Assembly: GCF_004349135.1 (NCBI RefSeq)
Contig: NZ_SMFN01000007.1
Span: 94,695 to 158,694 of the forward strand
Source of the DNA: Flavobacterium sandaracinum
GTDB lineage: Bacteria; Bacteroidota; Bacteroidia; Flavobacteriales; Flavobacteriaceae
DNA length: 64,000 nt
Direction of reading: 5' to 3'
Positions within the stretch are counted from its first letter, which is position 1. The number at the start of each line of letters is the position of its first letter. Below are positions 8,075-17,400 of the stretch, piece by piece. A program made the position numbers and the translations under genes. Under the pieces are notes generated by a model, which was not told the DNA's origin, did no database searches, and was given only the letters and a program-made list of their open reading frames with translations.

Positions 8075-8971
8075 ATGTCAATAAATACAGATGCATTTCG
8101 GGAATACCTCCAGTTGGAGAAAAAATACTCTACACATACTGTCAAGGCTTACTGTGATGACCTTACTTCTTTTGAATCATTTCATAAAGCGTATTTTGAC
8201 CAAGAAGAAATAGATCATGTAGGCTACGGCCAAATTAGAAATTGGATTGTAGTATTGGTTAATAGTGCTGTTTCTAATGTGTCAGTAAACAGAAAGATGG
8301 CTTCTTTGAAAGCTTATTATAAATTTCTAGTTAAGACAAAACAGATAGAGACTAGTCCAATGTTGCCGCACAAGGCACTTAAAGTTCCTAAAATAATACA
8401 AATTCCTTTTTCTGAAAAAGAAGTGACTGCGGTTTTGAATCAACTGCAAGAGGTCGTTGGTTTTGAAGATATCAGGAATAAGCTACTCATTGATTTACTC
8501 TACACAACAGGGATGCGTCGAGCGGAATTGATTCATCTTAAATTGACAAATATTGACTTGGCAAATCGTTTAGTTAAAGTGGTTGGGAAACGAAATAAAG
8601 AGCGAATTATTCCTATTTTGCCTGCTATAGCCGATCAGGTTTGTGGGTATCTAAAAGAACGAAGTTTAGTATTGGTTGGTGTTGACGAGGATTATTTTTT
8701 TCTCACTAAAAAAGGGTTAAAATTAAATGATTCCTTTGTGTATCGTCTAATTAATTCTTACTTTAGTACTGTCTCTGAAAAAGTAAAAAAAAGTCCACAT
8801 ATATTGCGACATAGTTTTGCGACACATCTCTTAAACAATGGAGCAGATTTGAATTCAGTGAAAGAATTATTAGGACATTCTAGTCTGGCGTCTACGCAGA
8901 TTTATACCCATAATAGCCTTTCGGAGCTTAAAAATGTGTATCAAGAGACTCATCCTCGCGGGCGAAAGTGA
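8075..8971 (+). CDS. xerC: tyrosine recombinase XerC/XerD
   Basis: This 298-residue site-specific recombinase resolves chromosome dimers at dif. An N-terminal SAM-like core-binding domain (about 4-90) precedes the catalytic domain, with Arg148 (TGMRRAEL), Lys172, His242 and Arg245 (HILRHSF), His268 (LGHSS) and nucleophile Tyr277 (IYTH) all present. I start it at ATG 8075. An in-frame ATG at 8054 lies inside the rpsU terminator stem and would add seven unconserved residues. The ATG abuts the terminator T run, so expression probably depends on readthrough from rpsU. XerC and XerD cannot be told apart here. Confidence 0.92.
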   Translation: MSINTDAFREYLQLEKKYSTHTVKAYCDDLTSFESFHKAYFDQEEIDHVGYGQIRNWIVVLVNSAVSNVSVNRKMASLKAYYKFLVKTKQIETSPMLPHKALKVPKIIQIPFSEKEVTAVLNQLQEVVGFEDIRNKLLIDLLYTTGMRRAELIHLKLTNIDLANRLVKVVGKRNKERIIPILPAIADQVCGYLKERSLVLVGVDEDYFFLTKKGLKLNDSFVYRLINSYFSTVSEKVKKSPHILRHSFATHLLNNGADLNSVKELLGHSSLASTQIYTHNSLSELKNVYQETHPRGRK

Positions 8972-8999
8972 TTTTACAAATGTTTAACAATTAAAAAAG

Positions 9000-9308
9000 A
9001 TGATTATGAAGGTAAGTGTTCATGCAGTTAACTTTACTGTTGACAAAAAGCTAGTAGATTTTGTTCAAGAACGATTGGACAAGTTGGAGAAGTATTACGA
9101 TAAAGTCGTGTCTGCAGATGTTTTTTTAAAAGTTGAAAAGACAAGTGATAAAGAAAATAAAGTAGCAGAGGTAAAAATTAATGTTCCTGGAGATGATTTT
9201 TTGGTTAAAAAACAATGTAAAACATTTGAAGAGGCAGTAGAACTCTCTTCAGAATCACTAGAACGGTTGCTGGTAAAAAGAAAAGAAAAAATAAGTTCGC
9301 ATATTTAA
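9000..9308 (+). CDS. hpf: ribosome hibernation-promoting factor (short HPF/RaiA family)
   Basis: This 102-residue protein has the single HPF/YfiA domain: an initial beta strand (KVSVHAVNFTVDKKLVDFV), a helix with QERLDKLEKYYDKV and a second helix with KTFEEAVELSSESLERLL. It lacks the C-terminal dimerisation domain of long HPF. It should bind the 30S decoding region in stationary phase. It may start at ATG 9000 or at ATG 9006, two codons later. It lies 28 bp after xer in the same direction, a synteny typical of flavobacteria that places a recombinase between two ribosome-associated proteins. Confidence 0.92.
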   Translation: MIMKVSVHAVNFTVDKKLVDFVQERLDKLEKYYDKVVSADVFLKVEKTSDKENKVAEVKINVPGDDFLVKKQCKTFEEAVELSSESLERLLVKRKEKISSHI

Positions 9309-9331
9309 TATAAATTTTTTTAAAAAATGTT

Positions 9332-9360
9332 TTGATTGAGAGATAAAATCTATACATTTG
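9332..9360 (+). promoter_or_regulatory. promoter of the tRNA-tuf operon (TTG-N18-TACATTTG)
   Basis: TTG at 9332-9334 and TACATTTG at 9353-9360 are separated by 18 bp, a near-ideal Bacteroidota promoter. It should drive tRNA-Thr and the genes behind it. Confidence 0.85.
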
Positions 9361-9361
9361 C

Positions 9362-9389
9362 AGTCCGTTAGAAATAGCGGACTTTTTTT
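9362..9389 (+). terminator. GAAA-tetraloop hairpin with T tract at the tRNA operon start
   Basis: A 9-bp stem (9362-9370 with 9375-9383) is closed by a GAAA loop and followed by a run of T to 9389. It looks like an intrinsic terminator for hpf, yet it lies just downstream of the strong tRNA promoter, so transcripts from that promoter start within or next to it. It may therefore also act as an early attenuator. Confidence 0.8.
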
Positions 9390-9397
9390 ATTGATTT

Positions 9398-9471
9398 GCC
9401 AGCGTAGCTCAGTTGGCTAGAGCAGCTGATTTGTAATCAGCAGGTCGTGGGTTCGAGTCCCTCCGCCGGCT
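9398..9471 (+). tRNA. tRNA-Thr (anticodon UGU)
   Basis: This is a 74-nt cloverleaf with anticodon TGT in the loop of stem CTGAT/ATCAG. The TTCGAGT T-loop is present. The acceptor stem has an A-C mismatch at pair 4:69 and the T stem a T-T mismatch. The CCA end is not encoded. It is the first tRNA of the tuf cluster. Confidence 0.95.
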
Positions 9472-9606
9472 CAAGAAAAAAGAAGGTTGTAGTGCTTCGC
9501 AGGGTATTTCTTTTAATCTGTAGAGAGGAGAAGTTAGTCTCAAGTGAGGTCAAGGGGTAGCCCTTCGCTGGATTTAGACTGTAAGGGTTTGATAATAAAA
9601 AAAGTA

Positions 9607-9690
9607 GGGGAGATACTCAAGCGGCCAACGAGGGCAGACTGTAAATCTGCTGTGTAAACTTCGCAGGTTCGAATCCTGCTCTCCCCACCA
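9607..9690 (+). tRNA. tRNA-Tyr (anticodon GUA)
   Basis: This is a class II tRNA with a long variable arm. The acceptor GGGGAGA pairs with TCTCCCC, anticodon GTA lies in GCAGACTGTAAATCTGC, and CCA is encoded at 9688-9690, unlike the other tRNAs here. Confidence 0.96.
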
Positions 9691-9696
9691 AAAGAA

Positions 9697-9717
9697 TTTA
9701 GATTTTAGAATTTAGAT
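9697..9717. repeat. three heptamers TTTAGAT/TTTAGAA/TTTAGAT
   Basis: A short run of exact 7-nt period lies in the spacer between tRNA-Tyr and tRNA-Thr(GGU), where many bacteria carry tRNA-Gly. A partial inverted copy (AATCTAAAATCT) lies near 9759-9770. Confidence 0.75.
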
Positions 9718-9775
9718 GGAAGAACTGAAAGTTCTAATATCCAAAAGCTAAGATCAAAAATCTAAAATCTTTACC

Positions 9776-9847
9776 GCCGGTGTAGCTCAGGGGTAGAGTG
9801 CTTCCTTGGTAAGGAAGAGGTCTCGGGTTCAATTCCCGACATTGGCT
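9776..9847 (+). tRNA. tRNA-Thr (anticodon GGU)
   Basis: This is a 72-nt cloverleaf. Acceptor GCCGGTG pairs with CATTGGC (two G-T pairs), and stem CTTCC/GGAAG encloses loop TTGGTAA with anticodon GGT. CCA is not encoded. It lies 54 bp upstream of tuf, as thrT does next to tufB in enterobacteria. Confidence 0.95.
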
Positions 9848-9900
9848 CAAGTAAGTAGAAAATAGAAATTAATATATAACAAGATTAAAAATTAAGTAAA

Positions 9901-11088
9901 ATGGCAAAGGAAAATTTTAACCGTAACAAGCCCCATTTAAACATTGGAACAATTGGGCATGTGGATCACGGAAAAACTACATTAACTGCGGCAATTACAA
10001 AAGTATTGTCTGATGCAGGTTACTGTCAAGCAAAATCATTTGATCAAATTGATAATGCTCCGGAAGAAAAAGAAAGAGGTATTACAATTAATACATCTCA
10101 CGTAGAGTATGAAACTGCTAACCGTCATTACGCTCACGTTGACTGTCCAGGTCACGCGGATTACGTAAAAAACATGGTTACTGGTGCTGCTCAAATGGAT
10201 GGTGCTATTCTTGTAGTTGCTGCGACTGATGGACCAATGCCACAAACACGTGAGCATATCTTATTAGGACGTCAGGTAGGTATTCCTAGAATGGTTGTAT
10301 TCATGAATAAAGTGGATATGGTTGATGATGAGGAATTACTTGAACTAGTTGAGATGGAAATCAGAGACTTGTTATCTTTCTACGAATATGATGGAGATAA
10401 TGGTCCTGTTGTTCAAGGTTCAGCTTTGGGTGGATTGAATAATGATCCAGTATGGGTTCCAAAAATTCTTGAATTAATGGAAGCTGTTGACTCTTGGATT
10501 GAAGAGCCAGTAAGAGACGTTGCAAAACCTTTCTTGATGCCTGTTGAAGATGTATTCTCAATCACTGGTCGTGGAACTGTAGCTACAGGTCGTATCGAAA
10601 CTGGTGTTGCTAATACTGGAGATCCAGTTGAAATCATTGGTATGGGGGCTGAAAAATTGACTTCTACTATTACAGGAGTTGAGATGTTCCGTAAAATCCT
10701 TGATAGAGGAGAAGCTGGTGACAACGTAGGTATTCTTTTAAGAGGTATTCAAAAAGAAGACATCAAAAGAGGAATGGTTATTTGTAAGCCAGGTTCAGTT
10801 AAACCACATGCTACATTTAAAGCAGAGGTTTATATCTTGAAAAAAGAAGAAGGTGGTCGTCATACACCATTTCATAATAACTACCGTCCACAGTTCTATG
10901 TACGTACAACTGATGTAACAGGTATCATTACTTTGCCAGAAGGTGTAGAGATGGTTATGCCTGGGGATAACTTAACAATTAGTGTTGTATTGCTTAGTGC
11001 AATTGCATTAAGTGTTGGTTTGCGTTTTGCTATCCGTGAAGGTGGTAGAACAGTAGGTGCTGGTCAGGTGACTGAAATAACAGCATAG
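9901..11088 (+). CDS. tuf: translation elongation factor Tu
   Basis: This is a 395-residue GTPase that delivers aminoacyl-tRNA to the ribosome. G1 GHVDHGKT is near 19-26, the effector region [11 protein letters not shown] is near 60, G3 DCPGHADY near 81, and G4 NKVD near 136; domains 2 ([14 protein letters not shown]) and 3 (GGRHTPF, ending in the usual VTEITA) are complete. It is co-transcribed with the upstream Thr-Tyr-Thr tRNAs, and tRNA-Trp, secE and nusG follow. There is no Shine-Dalgarno, only an A-rich leader, as is normal for this phylum. Confidence 0.98.
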   Translation: MAKENFNRNKPHLNIGTIGHVDHGKTTLTAAITKVLSDAGYCQAKSFDQIDNAPEEKERGITINTSHVEYETANRHYAHVDCPGHADYVKNMVTGAAQMDGAILVVAATDGPMPQTREHILLGRQVGIPRMVVFMNKVDMVDDEELLELVEMEIRDLLSFYEYDGDNGPVVQGSALGGLNNDPVWVPKILELMEAVDSWIEEPVRDVAKPFLMPVEDVFSITGRGTVATGRIETGVANTGDPVEIIGMGAEKLTSTITGVEMFRKILDRGEAGDNVGILLRGIQKEDIKRGMVICKPGSVKPHATFKAEVYILKKEEGGRHTPFHNNYRPQFYVRTTDVTGIITLPEGVEMVMPGDNLTISVVLLSAIALSVGLRFAIREGGRTVGAGQVTEITA

Positions 11089-11105
11089 TTATATTAAATT
11101 ATATT

Positions 11106-11139
11106 GCCAGTAACTGTTATAATGGTGGTTACTGGCTTT
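11106..11139 (+). promoter_or_regulatory. hairpin between tuf and tRNA-Trp
   Basis: A perfect 9-bp stem (GCCAGTAAC 11106-11114 with 11128-11136) with a 13-nt loop and only three following T. It is too weak for full termination and lies 6 bp before tRNA-Trp. It may be an attenuator or a processing signal that separates tuf mRNA from the tRNA. Confidence 0.65.
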
Positions 11140-11142
11140 AAT

Positions 11143-11213
11143 ACGGGCGTAGTTCAAGGGTAGAATAGCGGTCTCCAAAACCGTTGATGGGGGTTCGAAT
11201 CCCTCCGCCCGTG
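11143..11213 (+). tRNA. tRNA-Trp (anticodon CCA)
   Basis: This is a 71-nt cloverleaf. Acceptor ACGGGCG pairs perfectly with CGCCCGT, and anticodon CCA lies in loop CTCCAAA. CCA is not encoded at the 3' end. It lies between tuf and secE, a position conserved in many bacteria. Confidence 0.96.
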
Positions 11214-11230
11214 CAAAAAAACAAATCATA

Positions 11231-11428
11231 ATGACAAAAGTTGTAAATTACATATCGGAAGCATTTGAGGAATTAAAGTCAAATGTAACTTGGCCAGCTT
11301 GGCCTGAGGTGCAGCGTCTAACGATTGTTGTTGCTGTCTTTTCAGTATTGTTCGCCTTGGCAACTTGGGGAGTAGACGAAATTTTTGCAAAAGCTTTAGC
11401 TGGATTTTTTAACTGGATAAAAGCTTAA
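11231..11428 (+). CDS. secE: preprotein translocase subunit SecE
   Basis: This 65-residue single-span membrane protein is the SecE clamp of the SecYEG channel. The amphipathic helix FEELKSNVTWPAWPEVQRLT (about 12-31, with the conserved W-P) precedes one transmembrane helix at about 32-58. It is the short form usual outside enterobacteria. The gene lies 17 bp after tRNA-Trp and 10 bp before nusG in one transcription unit. Confidence 0.96.
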   Translation: MTKVVNYISEAFEELKSNVTWPAWPEVQRLTIVVAVFSVLFALATWGVDEIFAKALAGFFNWIKA

Positions 11429-11438
11429 ATTTTTTGTT

Positions 11439-11990
11439 ATGGCAGATAATAATATTAAAAAGTGGTATGTCGTTAGAGCAGTAAGTGGACAAGAAAATAA
11501 GGTGAAAGCATACATCGAGACTGAAATCGCAAGATTAGGTATGGGTGATTATGTTTCCCAAGTTTTAGTTCCTACTGAAAAAGTCGTTACCGTTAAAGAA
11601 GGAAAAAAAATAATCAAAGACAAAGTTTATTTTCCGGGTTATGTTATGATTGAGGCTAATCTTATTGGAGAAATACCTCACATTATTAAGTCTATAACAA
11701 GCGTTATCGGATTTTTAGGGGAAATTAAAGGTGGAGAACCTGTTCCTTTAAGAATTTCAGAAGTAAACAGAATGTTAGGTAAGGTGGATGAGTTAGCGGT
11801 TAATACCGATACACGTGCAATACCTTTTAATATTGGAGAAACAATTAAGGTTGTTGATGGTCCTTTCAATGGATTTAACGGTACTGTTGAGAAAATCAAT
11901 GAAGAAAAGCGTAAACTTGAAGTAATGGTAAAGATTTTCGGAAGAAAAACACCATTAGAGTTGAGTTTTATGCAAGTTGAAAAAGTATAA
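11439..11990 (+). CDS. nusG: transcription termination/antitermination factor NusG
   Basis: This 183-residue protein has the NGN domain (start KKWYVVRAVSGQENKVKAYI, then KDKVYFPGYVMIEA near 61-74) that binds RNA polymerase. A C-terminal KOW domain (VDGPFNGFNGTVEKINEEK, near 138-156) contacts Rho or ribosomal protein uS10. No large insert is present between the domains. It is the standard secE partner and is followed by rplK. Confidence 0.97.
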   Translation: MADNNIKKWYVVRAVSGQENKVKAYIETEIARLGMGDYVSQVLVPTEKVVTVKEGKKIIKDKVYFPGYVMIEANLIGEIPHIIKSITSVIGFLGEIKGGEPVPLRISEVNRMLGKVDELAVNTDTRAIPFNIGETIKVVDGPFNGFNGTVEKINEEKRKLEVMVKIFGRKTPLELSFMQVEKV

Positions 11991-12012
11991 TTTTTGTTAC
12001 ATCTATAATATC

Positions 12013-12041
12013 CATTACAATCGCTTCCAATGATTGTAATG
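12013..12041 (+). promoter_or_regulatory. rplK leader hairpin
   Basis: A perfect 10-bp stem (CATTACAATC at 12013-12022 with 12032-12041) and a 9-nt loop lie 15 nt before the rplK ATG. The position is where L1 represses the L11-L1 mRNA in other bacteria. That this is the L1 target is inference. Confidence 0.6.
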
Positions 12042-12056
12042 TTAAATTTTTAAAAA

Positions 12057-12494
12057 ATGGCTAAAGAAATTAGTAAGGTAGTTAAACTACAAGTTAAGGG
12101 AGGTGCTGCGAATCCGTCGCCACCGGTTGGACCTGCTTTAGGAGCTGCTGGGGTAAACATCATGGAGTTTTGCAAGCAATTTAATGCAAGAACTCAAGAT
12201 AAACCCGGCAAAATATGCCCAGTACAAATTACTGTGTATAAAGACAAATCATTTGATTTTGTTGTAAAAACTCCTCCAGCAGCAGTTCAGTTAATGGAAG
12301 CTGCAAAGCTAAAATCTGGTTCTGGTGAGCCTAATCGTAAAAAAGTAGCTAGTGTTACTTGGGAACAAATTAGAGCTATTGCTGAAGACAAGATGCCAGA
12401 CTTAAATGCATTCACTATGGAGTCTGCAATGAGTATGGTTGCTGGAACAGCTAGATCTATGGGTATAACTGTATCAGGAGACGCTCCTTTTTAA
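12057..12494 (+). CDS. rplK: 50S ribosomal protein uL11
   Basis: This 145-residue uL11 has the N-terminal Pro-rich segment [18 protein letters not shown] (near 15-32) that binds thiostrepton-class antibiotics and L7/L12, and the C-terminal rRNA-binding domain ([20 protein letters not shown]). It forms the GTPase-associated centre with 23S rRNA. It is first of the rplK-rplA-rplJ-rplL set. Confidence 0.98.
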   Translation: MAKEISKVVKLQVKGGAANPSPPVGPALGAAGVNIMEFCKQFNARTQDKPGKICPVQITVYKDKSFDFVVKTPPAAVQLMEAAKLKSGSGEPNRKKVASVTWEQIRAIAEDKMPDLNAFTMESAMSMVAGTARSMGITVSGDAPF

Positions 12495-12507
12495 TTAAGA
12501 GAAAGAC

Positions 12508-13197
12508 ATGGCAAAATTGACAAAAAAGCAAAAAGAGGCTGCTTCAAAAATTGAAAAGAACAAACTATATTCTCTTAAAGATGCTGCGGCATTGATAAAA
12601 GTAGTTGCTTCTGCAAAATTTGATGAGTCTGTTGATATCGCAGTACGTTTGGGTGTAGATCCAAGAAAAGCGAATCAAATGGTTAGAGGTGTGGTAACAT
12701 TACCTCATGGAACTGGTAAAGACGTTAAAGTATTAGCATTGGTTACTCCAGATAAAGAAGCGGAAGCTTTAGCGGCTGGTGCAGACTTTGTTGGTCTTGA
12801 CGATTATTTACAAAAAATCAAAGATGGTTGGACAGATGTTGATGTAATTATCACAATGCCTTCTGTTATGGGTAAATTAGGTCCATTAGGTCGTATTTTA
12901 GGACCTAGAGGTTTAATGCCTAACCCTAAAACAGGTACTGTAACTATGGATGTTGCAAAAGCTGTTGCTGAGGTTAAAGCTGGTAAAATTGACTTCAAAG
13001 TTGATAAAACTGGTATAGTGCATGCAGGAATTGGGAAAGTTTCTTTTGGAACAGAACAAATCATTGACAATGCTCACGAAATTATTCAAACATTAATCAA
13101 ACTTAAACCAACTGCGGCTAAAGGAACTTACATTAAAAGTATTTACCTAACTAGCACAATGAGTCCTGCAATTGCATTGGATCCTAAAGCAGTATAA
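12508..13197 (+). CDS. rplA: 50S ribosomal protein uL1
   Basis: This 229-residue uL1 has the usual two-domain fold, with the signature [18 protein letters not shown] near 127-144. It forms the L1 stalk that helps release E-site tRNA. In other bacteria it also represses its own mRNA. It lies 13 bp after rplK. Confidence 0.98.
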   Translation: MAKLTKKQKEAASKIEKNKLYSLKDAAALIKVVASAKFDESVDIAVRLGVDPRKANQMVRGVVTLPHGTGKDVKVLALVTPDKEAEALAAGADFVGLDDYLQKIKDGWTDVDVIITMPSVMGKLGPLGRILGPRGLMPNPKTGTVTMDVAKAVAEVKAGKIDFKVDKTGIVHAGIGKVSFGTEQIIDNAHEIIQTLIKLKPTAAKGTYIKSIYLTSTMSPAIALDPKAV

Positions 13198-13219
13198 TTG
13201 GTAGTTAAAAATTTTTAGT

Positions 13220-13732
13220 ATGACTAGAGAAGAAAAATCAATCGCGATTGAAGTTTTAACTGCACAGTTAGCCGGTACAAACATTGTTTATGTATCTGAT
13301 ATTTCTGGTATGAATGCAGAGACTACTTCAAACTTGAGAAGGGCTTGTTTTAAAGCAGGTATAAAATTAGAGGTTGTAAAAAATACATTGCTTGCAAAAG
13401 CAATGGAGGCTTCTGCTAATGATTATGGTGATTTACCTTCAGTTTTGACAGGTAACAGTGCTATCTTTATTTCAGACGTTGCAAATGCACCTGGAAAAAT
13501 TATTAAAGATTTCAGAAAAAAATCTGCTACACCTGTGTTAAAGGGAGCTTATATTAATGCTGAAATTTATATTGGTGACGATCAATTAGATGCGTTAGCA
13601 ACTATCAAATCTAAAGAAGAGCTTATTGGCGAACTTATTGGTTTGTTGCAAGCACCAGCACAAAGAGTTATTTCTGCTCTTCAAAACCAATTTGCGAAAA
13701 GCGAAGAGGTTACAGAAGAAGTAGAAGCATAA
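13220..13732 (+). CDS. rplJ: 50S ribosomal protein uL10
   Basis: This 170-residue uL10 anchors L7/L12 dimers to the ribosome. The N-terminal rRNA-binding domain contains KNTLLAKAMEA near 54-64, and the C-terminal helix (LLQAPAQRVISALQNQF) carries L7/L12 docking sites. Only 22 bp separate it from rplA, so the long structured L10 leader known from many other bacteria does not fit here. Confidence 0.97.
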   Translation: MTREEKSIAIEVLTAQLAGTNIVYVSDISGMNAETTSNLRRACFKAGIKLEVVKNTLLAKAMEASANDYGDLPSVLTGNSAIFISDVANAPGKIIKDFRKKSATPVLKGAYINAEIYIGDDQLDALATIKSKEELIGELIGLLQAPAQRVISALQNQFAKSEEVTEEVEA

Positions 13733-13825
13733 TAGAAATTAGAGTCAATTCTAAATTTTTATTAAATAAAAAGCGCACAATAAATAAATTATATTTTTAC
13801 AAATCATTTTAAAACGATAGAAAAA

Positions 13826-14194
13826 ATGGCAGATTTGAAACAATTCGCAGAACAATTAGTTAACCTAACGGTAAAAGAAGTTAACGAATTAGCAACAATA
13901 TTAAAAGATGAATACGGAATCGAACCAGCTGCTGCAGCTGTAGTAGTTTCAGGAGGTGGCGATGCTGCTGCTGAAGATGTTCAAACTGAATTTACAGTGG
14001 TATTAAAAGCAGCAGGTGCTTCTAAATTAGCAGTTGTAAAATTAGTTAAAGAACTTACAGGTTTAGGTTTGAAAGAAGCTAAAGATGTAGTAGATAGCGC
14101 ACCAAGTAACGTTAAAGAAGGTGTTTCTAAAGAAGAAGCTGAAGGGCTTAAAAAATCTTTAGAAGAAGCTGGAGCTGAGGTTGAACTTAAATAG
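13826..14194 (+). CDS. rplL: 50S ribosomal protein bL12 (L7/L12)
   Basis: This 122-residue stalk protein has an N-terminal dimerisation domain (about 1-35), an Ala/Gly-rich hinge (about 36-52) and the C-terminal factor-binding domain with [20 protein letters not shown] near 68-87. It recruits translational GTPases. It is separated from rpoB by a strong hairpin, which probably lowers polymerase expression relative to L7/L12. Confidence 0.98.
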   Translation: MADLKQFAEQLVNLTVKEVNELATILKDEYGIEPAAAAVVVSGGGDAAAEDVQTEFTVVLKAAGASKLAVVKLVKELTGLGLKEAKDVVDSAPSNVKEGVSKEEAEGLKKSLEEAGAEVELK

Positions 14195-14215
14195 TTTAAC
14201 TCTTTTTGAGAATTA

Positions 14216-14257
14216 GGTTTAGGTCTTGGATTCATATCCAAAGACCTAAACCATTTT
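14216..14257 (+). terminator. rplL-rpoB attenuator/terminator
   Basis: The left arm 14216-14231 pairs with 14236-14252 (11 bp, one bulged A, then 5 bp), followed by A and five T. No TAnnTTTG box is seen before rpoB, so partial readthrough here is the likely source of rpoBC mRNA. Confidence 0.8.
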
Positions 14258-14467
14258 TCGTATAACAAAAGTCTAGCTTGTACAAGTACATAATAGCCTT
14301 TTAAATATTATCCTTTTACCCATTACGAGGAAAAAAAATTAACAGATAATAAGAAAGTAGTTATCTTAAATTGGTTTTTAAAGATGTAATGGTTACAAAG
14401 AAAAGTATAAATAAAATATTATTTATACATAAAAAAATTACTTTTTTAATCAAAATTTTGTCCATTG

Positions 14468-17400
14468 ATGCTAACAAATCAGACTGAAAGATTGAATTTT
14501 GCCTCTACAAAAAATATTCCTGACTATCCAGATTTTCTAGATGTTCAGGTTAAATCGTTTAAAGATTTTTTTCAATTAGAAACTAAATCTGACGAAAGAG
14601 GTGACGAAGGGCTTTACAATACCTTCATGGAAAATTTCCCAATTACTGATACAAGAAATAACTTTGTATTAGAATTCCTTGATTACTTTGTAGATCCTCC
14701 ACGTTATACCATTCAAGAATGTATAGAAAGAGGTCTTACTTACAGTGTGCCTTTAAAAGCAAGGTTAAAACTGTATTGTACAGATCCAGAACACGAAGAT
14801 TTTGAAACTATTGTTCAAGATGTATATCTTGGTACAATTCCTTATATGACGCCAAGTGGTACTTTTGTTATTAATGGTGCCGAACGTGTAGTTGTTTCTC
14901 AATTACACAGATCACCGGGTGTTTTCTTTGGTCAATCATTCCATGCGAATGGAACAAAATTATATTCTGCTAGAGTAATTCCTTTCAAAGGTTCTTGGAT
15001 AGAATTTTCTACAGATATTAATAGTGTAATGTACGCTTATATCGATAGAAAGAAAAAATTACCAGTTACCACTCTTTTTAGAGCAATTGGTTTTGAAAGA
15101 GATAAAGATATTCTAGAGATTTTTGATCTTGCTGAAGAAATTAAGGTTTCTAAAACAGGTCTAAAAAAATATATCGGTAGAAAATTAGCTGCTCGTGTAT
15201 TAAATACATGGCATGAAGATTTCGTTGATGAAGATACAGGTGAAGTCGTTTCTATCGAACGTAACGAAATAATCCTTGATAGAGATACAATTATCGACAA
15301 AGATAATGTAGAAGAAATCATCGATTCTAACGTTAAATCTATTTTGTTGCATAAAGAAGATGCTAATCAAGGTGATTATGCCATCATCCATAATACGCTA
15401 CAAAAAGATCCAACAAACTCTGAAAAAGAGGCTGTTGAACATATTTACAGACAATTGCGTAATGCTGAACCGCCTGATGAGGAAACGGCTCGTGGTATTA
15501 TTGATAAATTGTTCTTCTCTGACCAACGTTATAACTTAGGTGAAGTAGGTCGTTACAGAATTAATAAAAAATTAGGGTTGGATACTCCAATGGAAAAGCA
15601 AGTCTTGACCAAAGAAGATATCATAACTATCGTAAAATATTTGATTGAATTGATCAACTCTAAAGCAGAGATTGATGATATTGATCACTTATCAAACCGT
15701 CGTGTAAGAACAGTTGGTGAACAATTGTCTCAACAATTCGGTGTTGGTTTAGCACGTATGGCTAGAACCATTAGAGAGCGTATGAACGTTAGAGATAACG
15801 AGGTGTTTACACCAATTGACTTGATTAATGCAAAAACATTATCGTCAGTTATCAACTCTTTCTTTGGAACAAACCAGTTGTCACAGTTTATGGATCAAAC
15901 GAATCCACTTGCTGAGATTACGCACAAAAGAAGATTATCTGCACTAGGACCAGGTGGACTTTCAAGAGAAAGAGCTGGATTTGAAGTACGTGACGTTCAC
16001 TATACGCATTACGGACGTTTATGTCCAATTGAAACTCCTGAGGGACCAAACATTGGTTTGATATCCTCTCTTGGTGTTTATGCTAAAGTAAACGGAATGG
16101 GTTTCATTGAAACTCCGTACCGTAAAGTAACTAATGGAACTGTAGATTTAGTTTCTACTCCTGTGTACTTAAGTGCTGAAGAAGAAGAAGGAATGTTGAT
16201 TGCTCAAGCAAACATTCAAATGGATGCTACAGGAAAAATTACTGCCGAAGACGTAATTGCACGTCAAGAAGGTGATTTCCCAGTAATCGAACCTACTAGA
16301 GTAGATTATACAGACGTTGCACCAAATCAAATTGCTTCTATCTCCGCTTCTTTGATTCCTTTCTTGGAACATGATGATGCGAATAGAGCCTTGATGGGAT
16401 CTAACATGATGCGTCAGGCCGTACCATTAATTCGTCCTGAAGCTCCTATTGTTGGAACTGGTTTAGAGCGTCAAGTAGCTTCTGATTCTAGAGTATTGAT
16501 TAATGCTGAAGGAGATGGAGTTATAGAATATGTAGATGCCAATATTATCACTATCAAATACGATCGTTCTGAAGAAGAAAGAATGGTTAGTTTTGAGCCA
16601 GATGAAAAAACATACAATCTAATTAAATTTAGAAAGACCAATCAAGGTACAAGTATCAACCTGAAACCTATCGTAAGAAAAGGGGATAGAGTGGTTCCTG
16701 GACAAGTATTATCAGAAGGGTATGCAACTCAAAATGGGGAGCTAGCTTTAGGTCGTAACCTTAAAGTAGCGTTTATGCCATGGAAAGGATACAACTTCGA
16801 GGATGCGATTGTAATTTCTGAAAAAGTAGTTCGTGACGATATTTTTACCTCTATTCACGTAGATGATTATTCATTAGAAGTTAGAGATACTAAATTAGGT
16901 AACGAAGAATTGACGAACGATATACCAAACGTTTCTGAAGAAGCTACTAAAGATTTAGATGAAAATGGTATGATTAGAATTGGAGCCGAGGTTAAACCTG
17001 GTGATATTTTGATCGGAAAAATTACTCCAAAAGGAGAATCAGATCCTACTCCAGAAGAGAAATTGCTTCGTGCAATCTTCGGAGATAAAGCAGGTGATGT
17101 AAAAGATGCTTCATTAAAAGCGTCTCCTTCTTTACATGGTGTTGTTTTAGATAAAAAATTGTTCGCAAGAGCAGTTAAAGATAAACGTAAACGTACTCAG
17201 GACAAGGATGCTTTAGGAGCACTTGAAATGGAGTTTGAAGTTAAATTTGTTGAATTAAAAGACAAATTAGTAGAGAAACTTTTCTTGATCGTAAACGGAA
17301 AAACATCTCAAGGGGTAATGAATGATTTGGGTGAAGAAGTTTTACCAAAAGGTAAAAAATACACTCAAAAAATGCTTTATGCTGTAGAAGATTTTGCTCA

